A stretch of DNA of 64,000 bases, from positions 434,001-498,000 of the forward strand of contig NZ_JRJE01000032.1 in NCBI RefSeq assembly GCF_000763295.1. The letters run 5' to 3'. Origin of the DNA: Thalassospira australica (GTDB lineage Bacteria > Pseudomonadota > Alphaproteobacteria > Rhodospirillales > Thalassospiraceae). The notes under the pieces are model-generated. The model did not search any database and was not told where the DNA came from. It saw only the letters and a program-made list of their open reading frames with translations. This document shows, one piece after another, positions 55,540 through 62,993 of the stretch; within the stretch, counting starts at the first letter, position 1; every line of letters starts with the position of its first letter. The translations under genes and the position numbers were made by a program.

Positions 55540-57046
55540 GGCATCCCTTTTCAAGGCGTCTGGCAAGGCCATGTTTGCCGCATTGGTCCTTTTTGTCGTG
55601 CTTTATGGTGTTCTTTCTACGGCACTTGTCCGACAGCTTGACGATGAACGGTTCATTTACCGGGAAAATTTCGTTTGGGCTGTTGTTCAGGTTCAGCGTC
55701 AATATCTGATTGTTCAGCGTGACATCGAAGCAGCACTTGGCCGTGTTGGTTTGAGCGACGAGGTGGTCGAAAATATTCTGCTGGAATATGAGATTATGGT
55801 CAGCCGGGTCCTGCTGCTGCGTCAGGGGGATGGGTTCAAGGTTCTGTTCACCGTTCCCGAGGTTTCAAAAACGATTGAAAAGCTCGAATCGCGGATTGAA
55901 CAGATCGACGCGACCCTTGCCACGATCACGCAACCCGAAGAAAAACTAAGTGAACTTTATCGGTTGCTTGAGCCGTTGGACGAACCCCTTCAGCAAGCGG
56001 TCGTCCGGACGACGAATTTTGTCTCTGTATATAACGCCAATAACATTTCGGTCGTTAAAACTGATATCCAGACGCTGTCCTATCTGTTCTTTGTCGGGGT
56101 GATTGTCATGGCCGTTCTGGGCGGTTTCACGATCCGCCAGCGCCAGAAGATATTTGCGGCAGACATCGCCGCGCAAAAGGCCCGTCAGGAACAGGAAGTA
56201 ATCGAAGAAGCAGCTGATTACGCCAAGATGCATGCGCTTGGCACGCTTGCCGGTGGGGTCGCGCATGAAATCAACACACCGGCGCAATATATCCAGAATA
56301 ATCTGGAATTTCTCTCTGACAGTTTTAACGATCTGGTTGGATCAATTGTGCGCTCCGCCCCGGATCAACCCGCATATCTGCAACTTGAAAAGGACAAGAT
56401 CGAATTCATCCGGCAAGAAGTGCCGATGGCGATTGATGAAAGCATCCAGGGCCTGAACCGCATTGCCGAGATCGTGCGCGGCATCCGTAAATTTGCCCAT
56501 CCGGCAACCGATGCGCTGGAGCTGATTTCGATTGCCGAGGAAATTGACACGGCTGTTACGTTGACCCGAAATCAGGTCAAGCACATTGCCGATCTTGAGG
56601 TCACCTTGCAGTCCGAGGTTACAGAGGTTACCGGCCGCCGAAACCATCTGTCGCAGGCGTTGATCAATCTGATCGTCAATGCATCCCAGGCCATTATGGA
56701 AACAGGTCAAAGGCGTGGGAAGATCGATCTTCTGGTCAATGACGATGAGGATAATGTCTATATTCGGTTGCGGGATAATGGTGCAGGCGTTCCCGAAGAA
56801 CTTCGCGGGCGTATTTTCGATTACTTCTTTACCACCAAGGAACGCGGTGTTGGCACGGGACAGGGGCTGCCGATCTGTCGCAAACTTATTCAGGATGACT
56901 TTAACGGTGATCTGACTTTGTCAGATGATTATGCCGATGGCGCGGAATTTGTCATTCGGTTGCCAAAACCTGATCACGCCGCGATATCTAATCGACAAAA
57001 AGAGTTTTCAGAAGGGCCGAATGATCTGAACGACTTGCTGCGATAG
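55526..57046 (+). CDS. Membrane histidine kinase
   Basis: A 506-residue sensor kinase from ATG 55526, a codon after an in-frame TTG. One N-terminal transmembrane helix (about 15-35), a periplasmic, mainly helical domain of about 150 residues, and a second helix near 180-200 (TLSYLFFVGVIVMAVLGGFT). A short coiled coil leads to the HisKA-type segment with His247 in GGVAHEINTPAQYIQNNLEFL. The catalytic domain shows N box NLIVNASQAI, G1 DNGAGVPEEL, F box FDYFFTTKERGVGTGQGLP and G2. No receiver domain is fused; the two separate REC proteins upstream are obvious partners. It overlaps the preceding secreted-protein gene. Confidence 0.92.
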   Translation: MKQIKASLFKASGKAMFAALVLFVVLYGVLSTALVRQLDDERFIYRENFVWAVVQVQRQYLIVQRDIEAALGRVGLSDEVVENILLEYEIMVSRVLLLRQGDGFKVLFTVPEVSKTIEKLESRIEQIDATLATITQPEEKLSELYRLLEPLDEPLQQAVVRTTNFVSVYNANNISVVKTDIQTLSYLFFVGVIVMAVLGGFTIRQRQKIFAADIAAQKARQEQEVIEEAADYAKMHALGTLAGGVAHEINTPAQYIQNNLEFLSDSFNDLVGSIVRSAPDQPAYLQLEKDKIEFIRQEVPMAIDESIQGLNRIAEIVRGIRKFAHPATDALELISIAEEIDTAVTLTRNQVKHIADLEVTLQSEVTEVTGRRNHLSQALINLIVNASQAIMETGQRRGKIDLLVNDDEDNVYIRLRDNGAGVPEELRGRIFDYFFTTKERGVGTGQGLPICRKLIQDDFNGDLTLSDDYADGAEFVIRLPKPDHAAISNRQKEFSEGPNDLNDLLR

Positions 57047-57096
57047 CATCCCGTACCGATGGATGTGACCTTTTGGTCATCTTCGGGATGTGGAAA

Positions 57097-57121
57097 GCGG
57101 GCTGCAGCCTGTGCAGCCCGT
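57097..57121. terminator. Hairpin between convergent kinase and pirin genes
   Basis: CGGGCTGCA and TGCAGCCCG (about 57099-57121, loop GCCTG) form a perfect 9-bp stem. Flanking T-runs are poor on both strands, so it is a weak terminator at best. Confidence 0.4.
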
Positions 57122-57153
57122 CAAATCCATCTGATGCCGTGCGGGTTTGATGT

Positions 57154-57855
57154 CTATGCCGCCATATCAAACACCAGGGCTTCGGCACCTTTGGCATCGG
57201 CAAAGACAAGTTCGTCTTCATCCTTGATTGCCGCCCCATCGCCAGCCTTAAGGGTTTCGCCATTCACGGTCAGGTTGCCACGTGCGACCTGAACCCAGGC
57301 GATACGACCCTTGTCGATTTTATGTTGGGCGGTTTCGCCATCATCAAGATGGGCAACATAAAGATCGATATTTTGGTGGATGGTGACGGAATTCTCACGG
57401 CCATCGCGGCTACCGATCAGGGTCAGTCCCGAACCGGCATCAGAACGTGCGATATCCTTTTCTTCGTAACCGGGTTCCAGACCGGCAGCTTCCGGGATCA
57501 CCCAGATTTGCAGGAAGTGAACCGGATCTGATTTGGAATGGTTGTATTCCGAATGGCGAATACCGGTTCCCGCTGTCATGCGTTGCAGGCGGCCTGGGCG
57601 GATCACCGACCCGTTGCCAATGCTGTCCTTGTGTTCAAGGGCACCATCAAGGACATAGGAAATGATTTCCATGTCCTTATGGCCGTGGGTATCAAAACCC
57701 GCACCGGGGATGACACGGTCTTCATTGATGACTCTTAACGGCCCCCACCCCATGCGGTTGGGATCATAATAGTGACCGAACGAGAAACTATGGTTGGAAT
57801 CAAGCCAGCCAAACTGGGCGCGGCCACGGGTGTCTGCATCGACCTTGATCAGCAT
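57154..57855 (-). CDS. Pirin family protein (YhhW-like)
   Basis: A bicupin of 233 residues from ATG 57855 (MLIKVDADTRGRAQFG). The N-terminal cupin holds the metal site: SFSFGHYYDPNRMG, then GFDTHGHKDMEIISYVLDGALEHKDSIG, with His, His, His and Glu as ligands as in pirins, some of which have quercetin dioxygenase activity. The adjacent LysR regulator gene is divergent and probably controls it. The open frame extends 22 codons further upstream, into the operator region. Confidence 0.9.
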   Translation of the reverse strand: MLIKVDADTRGRAQFGWLDSNHSFSFGHYYDPNRMGWGPLRVINEDRVIPGAGFDTHGHKDMEIISYVLDGALEHKDSIGNGSVIRPGRLQRMTAGTGIRHSEYNHSKSDPVHFLQIWVIPEAAGLEPGYEEKDIARSDAGSGLTLIGSRDGRENSVTIHQNIDLYVAHLDDGETAQHKIDKGRIAWVQVARGNLTVNGETLKAGDGAAIKDEDELVFADAKGAEALVFDMAA

Positions 57856-57917
57856 CTGTCTGTACCTCCATACGGGTGTTTGGTGTTGGAGACAGAATAC
57901 GCTTTCCATAAAATGAG

Positions 57918-57975
57918 ACAATTAATGTAATTGTACGCATAGTGTTGCATATAATGCGACAATGTCATTTTGTGT
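57918..57975. promoter_or_regulatory. Candidate LysR operator between pirin and lysR genes
   Basis: ACAATTA (57918-57924)/TAATTGT (57928-57934) is a perfect dyad with a 3-bp centre. About 20 bp to the right GTTGCAT-ATA-ATGCGAC matches at 6 of 7 positions. Both lie in the 130-bp divergent promoter, an arrangement typical of LysR-type recognition and activation sites. Confidence 0.5.
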
Positions 57976-57987
57976 GAGGGATCGTTT

Positions 57988-58899
57988 ATGGACAAGCTGG
58001 CCAGTATGCTGAGCTTCGTACGCGTGGTCGAAGATGGCAGTTTTGCTGCGGCTGCCCGCACGATCGGGCAGTCACGTTCACAGGTTAACCGGGCGGTGGT
58101 CGCCCTTGAAGACGATCTTGGCGTGCAGCTTTTAAACAGGACAACCCGACAGGTTTCCGTCACACCAAGCGGGCAGGCATTTTACCAACGGGCCAAAACC
58201 ATTCTTGCAGATATTGGCGATGCCGAGGATTCAATACGGGAACATCGCGATCGGCCCGCCGGGGATATTCGCATCAATGCGCCGATGTCCTTTGGGACAT
58301 TGCATTTGGGGCCGGCTTTGGTCGATTTCGCAAGGATCTATCCCGATATCCGCGTCGAACTTTCCCTTGATGATCATTTCATTGATCCGGTTGCCGATGG
58401 CTTTGACATGACGGTACGCATCAGCCGTCCCTCAGAAACACTTGCCCTGATTGATCATGAAATCATTCCTGTTCGCCGGGTTTTATGTGCATCGCCTGCT
58501 TTTGTTAAAGAATATGGTACGCCAACCGATATTCGTGATCTTGCCCATTTACCGTGCCTGCATTACGGCAACTTGCCGTCAGGGGCCAGTTGGAAAATGA
58601 CTGGTCCCGACGGCCCGGTTGCGGTGCAGGTTAATGGGGTGTTTTGCTGCAATAATGCCGAGGTTTTGCGTGATGCGGCCCTTGCCGGATTGGGGATTGC
58701 CGAACTGCCGACCTTTATTGCCGGACCGGAACTGCAGACCGGACGGTTGATAACTGTTCTGTGTGATTATGATCCGGCTGAACTGTTTTTATATCTTTTG
58801 TATCCGCCCAGTCGGCAGCTTGCGTCACGCATTCGTCTGCTTGTGGAATTTATTCAGGAACGTTTTGGTGGCCAGCCACACTGGGATCTTGTTCGGTAG
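57988..58899 (+). CDS. LysR-family transcriptional regulator
   Basis: 303 residues from ATG 57988 (MDKLASMLSFVRVVEDGSFAAAA), with GTGAGGG upstream. An N-terminal winged helix (about 1-60, QSRSQVNRAVVALEDDLGVQLLNRTTRQVSVT) is followed by the type 2 periplasmic-binding co-inducer domain. It resembles the CrgA-like subgroup with a short C-terminus. Divergence from the pirin gene suggests local control; the effector is unknown. Confidence 0.9.
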   Translation: MDKLASMLSFVRVVEDGSFAAAARTIGQSRSQVNRAVVALEDDLGVQLLNRTTRQVSVTPSGQAFYQRAKTILADIGDAEDSIREHRDRPAGDIRINAPMSFGTLHLGPALVDFARIYPDIRVELSLDDHFIDPVADGFDMTVRISRPSETLALIDHEIIPVRRVLCASPAFVKEYGTPTDIRDLAHLPCLHYGNLPSGASWKMTGPDGPVAVQVNGVFCCNNAEVLRDAALAGLGIAELPTFIAGPELQTGRLITVLCDYDPAELFLYLLYPPSRQLASRIRLLVEFIQERFGGQPHWDLVR

Positions 58900-59015
58900 G
58901 TGCTAATTGTCTGTGGATACCGTCTCAGACATGTGATGTGATTTTTCCGATCCAAATGGTTGCGTCTTGCGTATGTCAAACTACGCTTTAGACAAATGCA
59001 ATTCTGGTGAGTGGC

Positions 59016-59816
59016 ATGACACAGTTTGAGATGCCGACATTGATGATGGTGTCGCACGGAAACAGCGGAAATGGTGGTGATCCGGCCGGTGATCTGGCCA
59101 AATCTGTTGCGCCAGATTGGGATGGCCCGGTTCGCCATGCCTATATGCGCAGTCAACCAGCGCTGCCAGATCAGCTTGAGAAACTTAAACGCAGCGGGGA
59201 GGCAGCCCGCCTGATCATATTCCCGTTGTTCTTTAGCGAAGGATATCTGGTGTTTGAAGAGCTGCCGCGTGATCTTCATCTTGCCGGGTTGAATGATGCC
59301 GTGATTCTGCCGCCGGCCGTAAACCTGCCCGGTTTTGCCGAACTGGTGGCAGGTCGTGCCAAGTCCGCAATCGCAAAACGTGGCTGGCTGGCAGAAGACA
59401 CATCTGTCTTCCTTGTGCCCCATGGCCTTAAAACTTTACGCCAGGCGTTGCCGGAAACCGTGCGGTTTGCCGATCAGGTCGGGCGCATTTGTTCTGGCGC
59501 AGAGATTTGCATTGGCAACATCGAAGGTCATCCATCACTTGCCGACTGGCGATCCATCGGATCACGCAAAAATGCCCTGGTCATCCCGATGCTGGCTGGT
59601 GGCGGCACGCATGCATGTGAAGATTTGCCTGAAATGATTGATGCACGTTCCGGCGAGGAAATTGAAATCCTTGCCCCGATTGGTCAATGGTCAGAGTTGC
59701 CCGACCTTGTTCTGGCCGAGGCCATGCGTCATGTGGCGCGTTTTGGCGCGATGGCAGTGCCGATTGGCCCGACCGGGAATGATATTCGGGCAGAACGGGG
59801 TGCCCAGCTGGCCTGA
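59016..59816 (+). CDS. CbiX-like sirohydrochlorin/cobalt chelatase family protein
   Basis: 266 residues from ATG 59016; a GTG three codons earlier is also open. The two-domain chelatase fold shows MMVSHGNSG at the N-terminus (His14) and FLVPHGLKT in the second half, then MLAGGGTHACEDLPEMI. These are the metal-handling positions of CbiX/SirB-like proteins. No cobalamin or siroheme genes are nearby, so the reaction (metal insertion into a tetrapyrrole) is family inference; some homologues are uncharacterised. Confidence 0.72.
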   Translation: MTQFEMPTLMMVSHGNSGNGGDPAGDLAKSVAPDWDGPVRHAYMRSQPALPDQLEKLKRSGEAARLIIFPLFFSEGYLVFEELPRDLHLAGLNDAVILPPAVNLPGFAELVAGRAKSAIAKRGWLAEDTSVFLVPHGLKTLRQALPETVRFADQVGRICSGAEICIGNIEGHPSLADWRSIGSRKNALVIPMLAGGGTHACEDLPEMIDARSGEEIEILAPIGQWSELPDLVLAEAMRHVARFGAMAVPIGPTGNDIRAERGAQLA

Positions 59817-59839
59817 AACAGGGCGTGTTCAATAGTAAC

Positions 59840-60772
59840 TTAGCCCAATACCGGCTTGAAGCTGGTTTCCGCTGATTTCTTAAGCAGATAGTCACGGAAC
59901 AAACGTGCGGCACTGGTCAGGTTGGCATCGCCTTCATGGGCGATCAGCAATTGGCGCTTGGCCCAGTCATCGGCAATGGGTGCGCCTGCGATATTCATAT
60001 GGCCAAGATATCCCGCAACCGAACTTTTGCGCAAAAAGCCGATCCCCAGACCCGCTGCAATCATTTGCCGCAAGGACCCGAAACGTACCACCCGGATGTG
60101 GGGATGCATATCGAGTTTGAGCTTTGCGGCGGCTTCGGAGATCAGATCATCGATCACCCCACCTTCAAACAGCGAGATGATGTCGTATTTTGCCGCATTG
60201 GCGAATGTTACCGGCTTGGGGTTTTCGGCATTGGGAATAAGCGGATGCCCCTTGGGTGTCACGACCCAGATGGGATCATCGCAAAAGACTTCGTGAGCAA
60301 GGCTGCCAAGCGGGCTGTTGTCAGCCAGAATGGCAAGGTCTGCCCGGCCTTCACGCACGGCTTCCGAACTTTCGCGTGACGTCAGTTCACGGACATCGAC
60401 GGTGATATGGGGAAAGTCGCGTTCAAAATCGGCCAGAAAATTCGGAAGGCCGGTCAGAATGGCTGACGTCACCGCTGCAAGGTAAATCTTGCCTTTTTCG
60501 CCGGTGTTGAAATCGCGCAATTCGTTGGAAAGATGGTTCAGGTCGCCCAGAAGCTTTTCGCCGTAGCGGGCGAAGATCGTGCCTTCTTCGGTCGGTTCGA
60601 CCCCGCGCGGCAGGCGGCGCAGAAGTTTGACTCCCAGCATGGCTTCAAGTTCGCCAATACGTCGGGATACGGCCGATGTCGCGATATGTTCGCGCCGGGC
60701 GGCTTCATTGATGCTTCCGGCGCGCACGATGGCGACAAACAGCCGGATTGTCACAATATCAAACTTTTGCAT
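59840..60772 (-). CDS. LysR-family transcriptional regulator
   Basis: 310 residues. The DNA-binding winged helix is at about 1-62 (IRLFVAIVRAGSINEAARREHIATSAVSRRIGELEAMLGVKLLRR) and the substrate-binding domain at about 90-300. It resembles regulators where LysR controls adjacent metabolic genes, but none is evident: the CbiX-like gene is convergent and a 58-codon ORF lies upstream on the same strand. The effector is unknown. Confidence 0.88.
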   Translation of the reverse strand: MQKFDIVTIRLFVAIVRAGSINEAARREHIATSAVSRRIGELEAMLGVKLLRRLPRGVEPTEEGTIFARYGEKLLGDLNHLSNELRDFNTGEKGKIYLAAVTSAILTGLPNFLADFERDFPHITVDVRELTSRESSEAVREGRADLAILADNSPLGSLAHEVFCDDPIWVVTPKGHPLIPNAENPKPVTFANAAKYDIISLFEGGVIDDLISEAAAKLKLDMHPHIRVVRFGSLRQMIAAGLGIGFLRKSSVAGYLGHMNIAGAPIADDWAKRQLLIAHEGDANLTSAARLFRDYLLKKSAETSFKPVLG

Positions 60773-60872
60773 GGAACCGTTGTCGGTGGTTCAGCCCGTA
60801 GCGTCAAGAAGTTTGAGGGCGCGGCTGATGAACAGCTTGTCGCGTTTTCCTCAAACGAAGGGGCCTATGGCC

Positions 60873-61049
60873 TTAGCCTTCAACCTGACGCCATGCCGTG
60901 TTCCAGTCCGCAGTCAGTTCTGCGTGGGTTTTGGCCTGGGATGCTTTCATGATGACAGCAACCTGCAGGGCACGAACAAAACTGGTGAACCAACCGATAC
61001 GAACGTCACGTTCAATGCTGGTGGCGTCTTTGTAAGCAATCGTCGTCAT
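60873..61049 (-). CDS. Hypothetical 58-residue protein
   Basis: An ATG at 61049 preceded by AAAGGAAAAAGCC (a good ribosome binding site) opens a 58-codon frame ending at TAA 60873-60875. The product begins MTTIAYKDATSIERDVRIGW and ends ELTADWNTAWRQVEG; it is soluble, amphipathic and without Cys. I do not recognise it. It could be a short regulator or a phage-derived remnant. Composition and codon use resemble neighbouring genes, so I consider it probably real. Confidence 0.6.
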   Translation of the reverse strand: MTTIAYKDATSIERDVRIGWFTSFVRALQVAVIMKASQAKTHAELTADWNTAWRQVEG

Positions 61050-61372
61050 GGCTTTTTCCTTTGCGACATCGTCTGCGTCTTTGGTGATTTCAGAAATAGC
61101 AAACGCGTGGTGCTCGGACTATTCTCGTTTCACAGCTATCCCGTTCTTGTATGGAGAACGATCGCATTATCGCGTTGTAAATAAATGGATATTTCATGTT
61201 GCGTTGCGCAATAACCTGGTCGGTTTTGCACCAGAACGCATCTTGAGTGGGGGTGGAGGCATGTGCAGAGCATGAGTGAAGCCGGATTCCAGATTGACCG
61301 GTCATGCCGGTTTTCCGGGCAGGTAAAGATCTGCTATAGCTGGGTAAATCGTCACCAAAAAGGTTCGTCAAC
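61050..61372. other. Intergenic region upstream of the small ORF and thioesterase
   Basis: 323 bp between the divergent 58-codon ORF and the thioesterase gene. It includes TTGCGCAA, a perfect 8-bp palindrome near 61204-61215, and should contain both promoters. No other feature is seen. Confidence 0.35.
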
Positions 61373-61822
61373 ATGACCTCGACCGAAGACAATCTTGCCT
61401 ATGAGCAAGCCAATGGCAGTGGGTTGCAGGCCCATCTGGGATACAGGCTGGTGGAATGGGCCGAAAACCATGCTGTGGTCGAACTTGATCTGCAGGACCA
61501 TCATTTGAACCGTGCAGGAATCCTGCATGGCGGGGTGTTGACCACCTTGATGGATACAGCGTCGGGCTATTCGGTGTGTTTTTGTCCGGTGGCGGGCAAT
61601 GTGCGCAAGACGCTGACATTGTCACTGACCACAAATTTCCTGGGTTCCGCCAAGACGGGCGTTGTACGTGTTGTTGCCCGAAAGCAGGGCGGTGGACGCA
61701 AGATCGTGTTTACCGAAGCAGTGGCCTATAGCGCCGATGGGGATGTGATCGGGACGGCGACCGGAACGTTTAAATATCATCGTGGCAGTGATGATCCGGA
61801 TGGCGTACCGCGCAATGCTTAG
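61373..61822 (+). CDS. PaaI-family hotdog thioesterase
   Basis: 149 residues with the hotdog fold. HHLNRAGILHGGVLTTLMDTASGYSV carries the HGG motif and the catalytic Asp typical of PaaI-type acyl-CoA thioesterases, and GSAKTGVVRVVARKQGGGRKIVFTEAVAYSADGDVIGTATGTFKYH completes the fold. It hydrolyses acyl- or phenylacyl-CoA esters in the cytoplasm if typical. It stands alone between two regulators, and its substrate is unknown. Confidence 0.85.
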   Translation: MTSTEDNLAYEQANGSGLQAHLGYRLVEWAENHAVVELDLQDHHLNRAGILHGGVLTTLMDTASGYSVCFCPVAGNVRKTLTLSLTTNFLGSAKTGVVRVVARKQGGGRKIVFTEAVAYSADGDVIGTATGTFKYHRGSDDPDGVPRNA

Positions 61823-61938
61823 GGTCCTGACCCGGAGGCCATAGGAATGAGTTTTGATTCCAAGGCGTCGGTCGATTGCACCAAATGTGAGGAATCCTCA
61901 CAAATTAGATTTTCCCGAGTACAGCGACTTTAATAGGG

Positions 61939-62694
61939 TCAGCTTGCCTCTGAGGTTGGTATGCGGCCAAAGATGCTGGCAAAGTCCGTTTTGCCGGGTT
62001 TGGGACGTTGCAATTGCAGGCGATCACGAATGGCGTCAAGGTGACGCGACATTTCGGCGGCAGCAATATCTCCATCACCGCTTAGCAGTGCGTTCAGAAG
62101 CTGATCATGTTCTGAGTGGGAGCAATCAACCGGCTGCGGACTTTCATACATGGCGATGATCAGAGATGTGCGCAGGATCAACCGTTCGAGGAACTCTTCA
62201 ATCACCAGATTGCCGCTGAGCCGGGCAAGCAGCAGGTGAAATTCGCCTGACAGGATAATGGCTGCGCGGTGATCGCCGCGATGATGTGCATCATGTTCGC
62301 GATCAAGGTGTTCCCTGATCTGTGTGGCGCGTTCATCGGTCATGCTGGTGGCGACTTTGCGGGCCACGCCATCTTCAATCATGCGCCGCGCAGAGAAAAC
62401 TTCAATTGCTTCGTCGATGGTCGGTTCGGCAACAAAGGCCCCGCGATTTGGCACCAGATTGATCAGCTTGTCATGGGCCAGCTGCAAAAAGGTCGCACGG
62501 ATGCGCGCACGACTAACCCCAAACGTCTTGGCAAGGTCTTCCTCGACAAGCTTCATGCCCGGTTCCAGACGGCGATCCAGGATGGCGTCCAGCATCTCGT
62601 GATAGATCACTTCCTCCGGCCGCAGCTTTTCGCTGCCTTTATAGCTGCCGGTTTGGTCGGCTTTGGCCATCGTGAGGATACTTCCATCGTTCAT
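61939..62694 (-). CDS. GntR-family regulator with FCD domain
   Basis: I choose ATG 62694 (MNDGSILTMAKADQTG), giving 251 residues; the longer frame to 62817 enters the promoter, and an ATG at 62670 is also possible. The GntR winged helix (about 30-95, LEPGMKLVEEDLAKTFGVSRARIRATFLQLAHDKLINLVPNRGAFVA) is followed by the helical FCD ligand-binding domain (about 105-240) with metal-type His and Asp positions (SGEFHLLLARL, HSEHDQLLNALLSGD). It probably controls the divergent ABC importer genes. Confidence 0.88.
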   Translation of the reverse strand: MNDGSILTMAKADQTGSYKGSEKLRPEEVIYHEMLDAILDRRLEPGMKLVEEDLAKTFGVSRARIRATFLQLAHDKLINLVPNRGAFVAEPTIDEAIEVFSARRMIEDGVARKVATSMTDERATQIREHLDREHDAHHRGDHRAAIILSGEFHLLLARLSGNLVIEEFLERLILRTSLIIAMYESPQPVDCSHSEHDQLLNALLSGDGDIAAAEMSRHLDAIRDRLQLQRPKPGKTDFASIFGRIPTSEAS

Positions 62695-62723
62695 GTTGTT
62701 GGGCAGTCTTTTATTTCTACAAA

Positions 62724-62968
62724 ATTGTTGACGATTTGCACAATAGAAAACTGGTGCGCCATTTTCGCGTGAAACAACAAAGTGTCTATATTTGTGGCAT
62801 AAAATAAGCATGCACAATATTTATACATTATCTGAGCATAAAACGGGCAGGTTGAACCTGTTGGTTCCGCAGAATATTTTCCTCAGGTCACGGGACTCGG
62901 TGTAAAACTGCCAATGAAATCAAATGGCACGCATCTTGCGATTGATCGCTGACATGATTGTTAACAAT
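62724..62968. promoter_or_regulatory. Candidate GntR operators in the divergent promoter
   Basis: The perfect palindrome ATTGTTAACAAT (62957-62968) lies 25 bp before the ABC ATPase start. Near the regulator's own start, ATTGT (62724-62728) and ACAAT (62740-62744) are inverted half-sites around TTGACGATTTGC, with ATTGTTGAC resembling the left half of the palindrome. A third dyad, CAGGTTGAACCTG, is at 62848-62860. Shared ATTGT/ACAAT half-sites suggest autoregulation plus control of the importer. Confidence 0.45.
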
Positions 62969-62993
62969 TTTGCATGCAGTGACGGGTGAGCGG

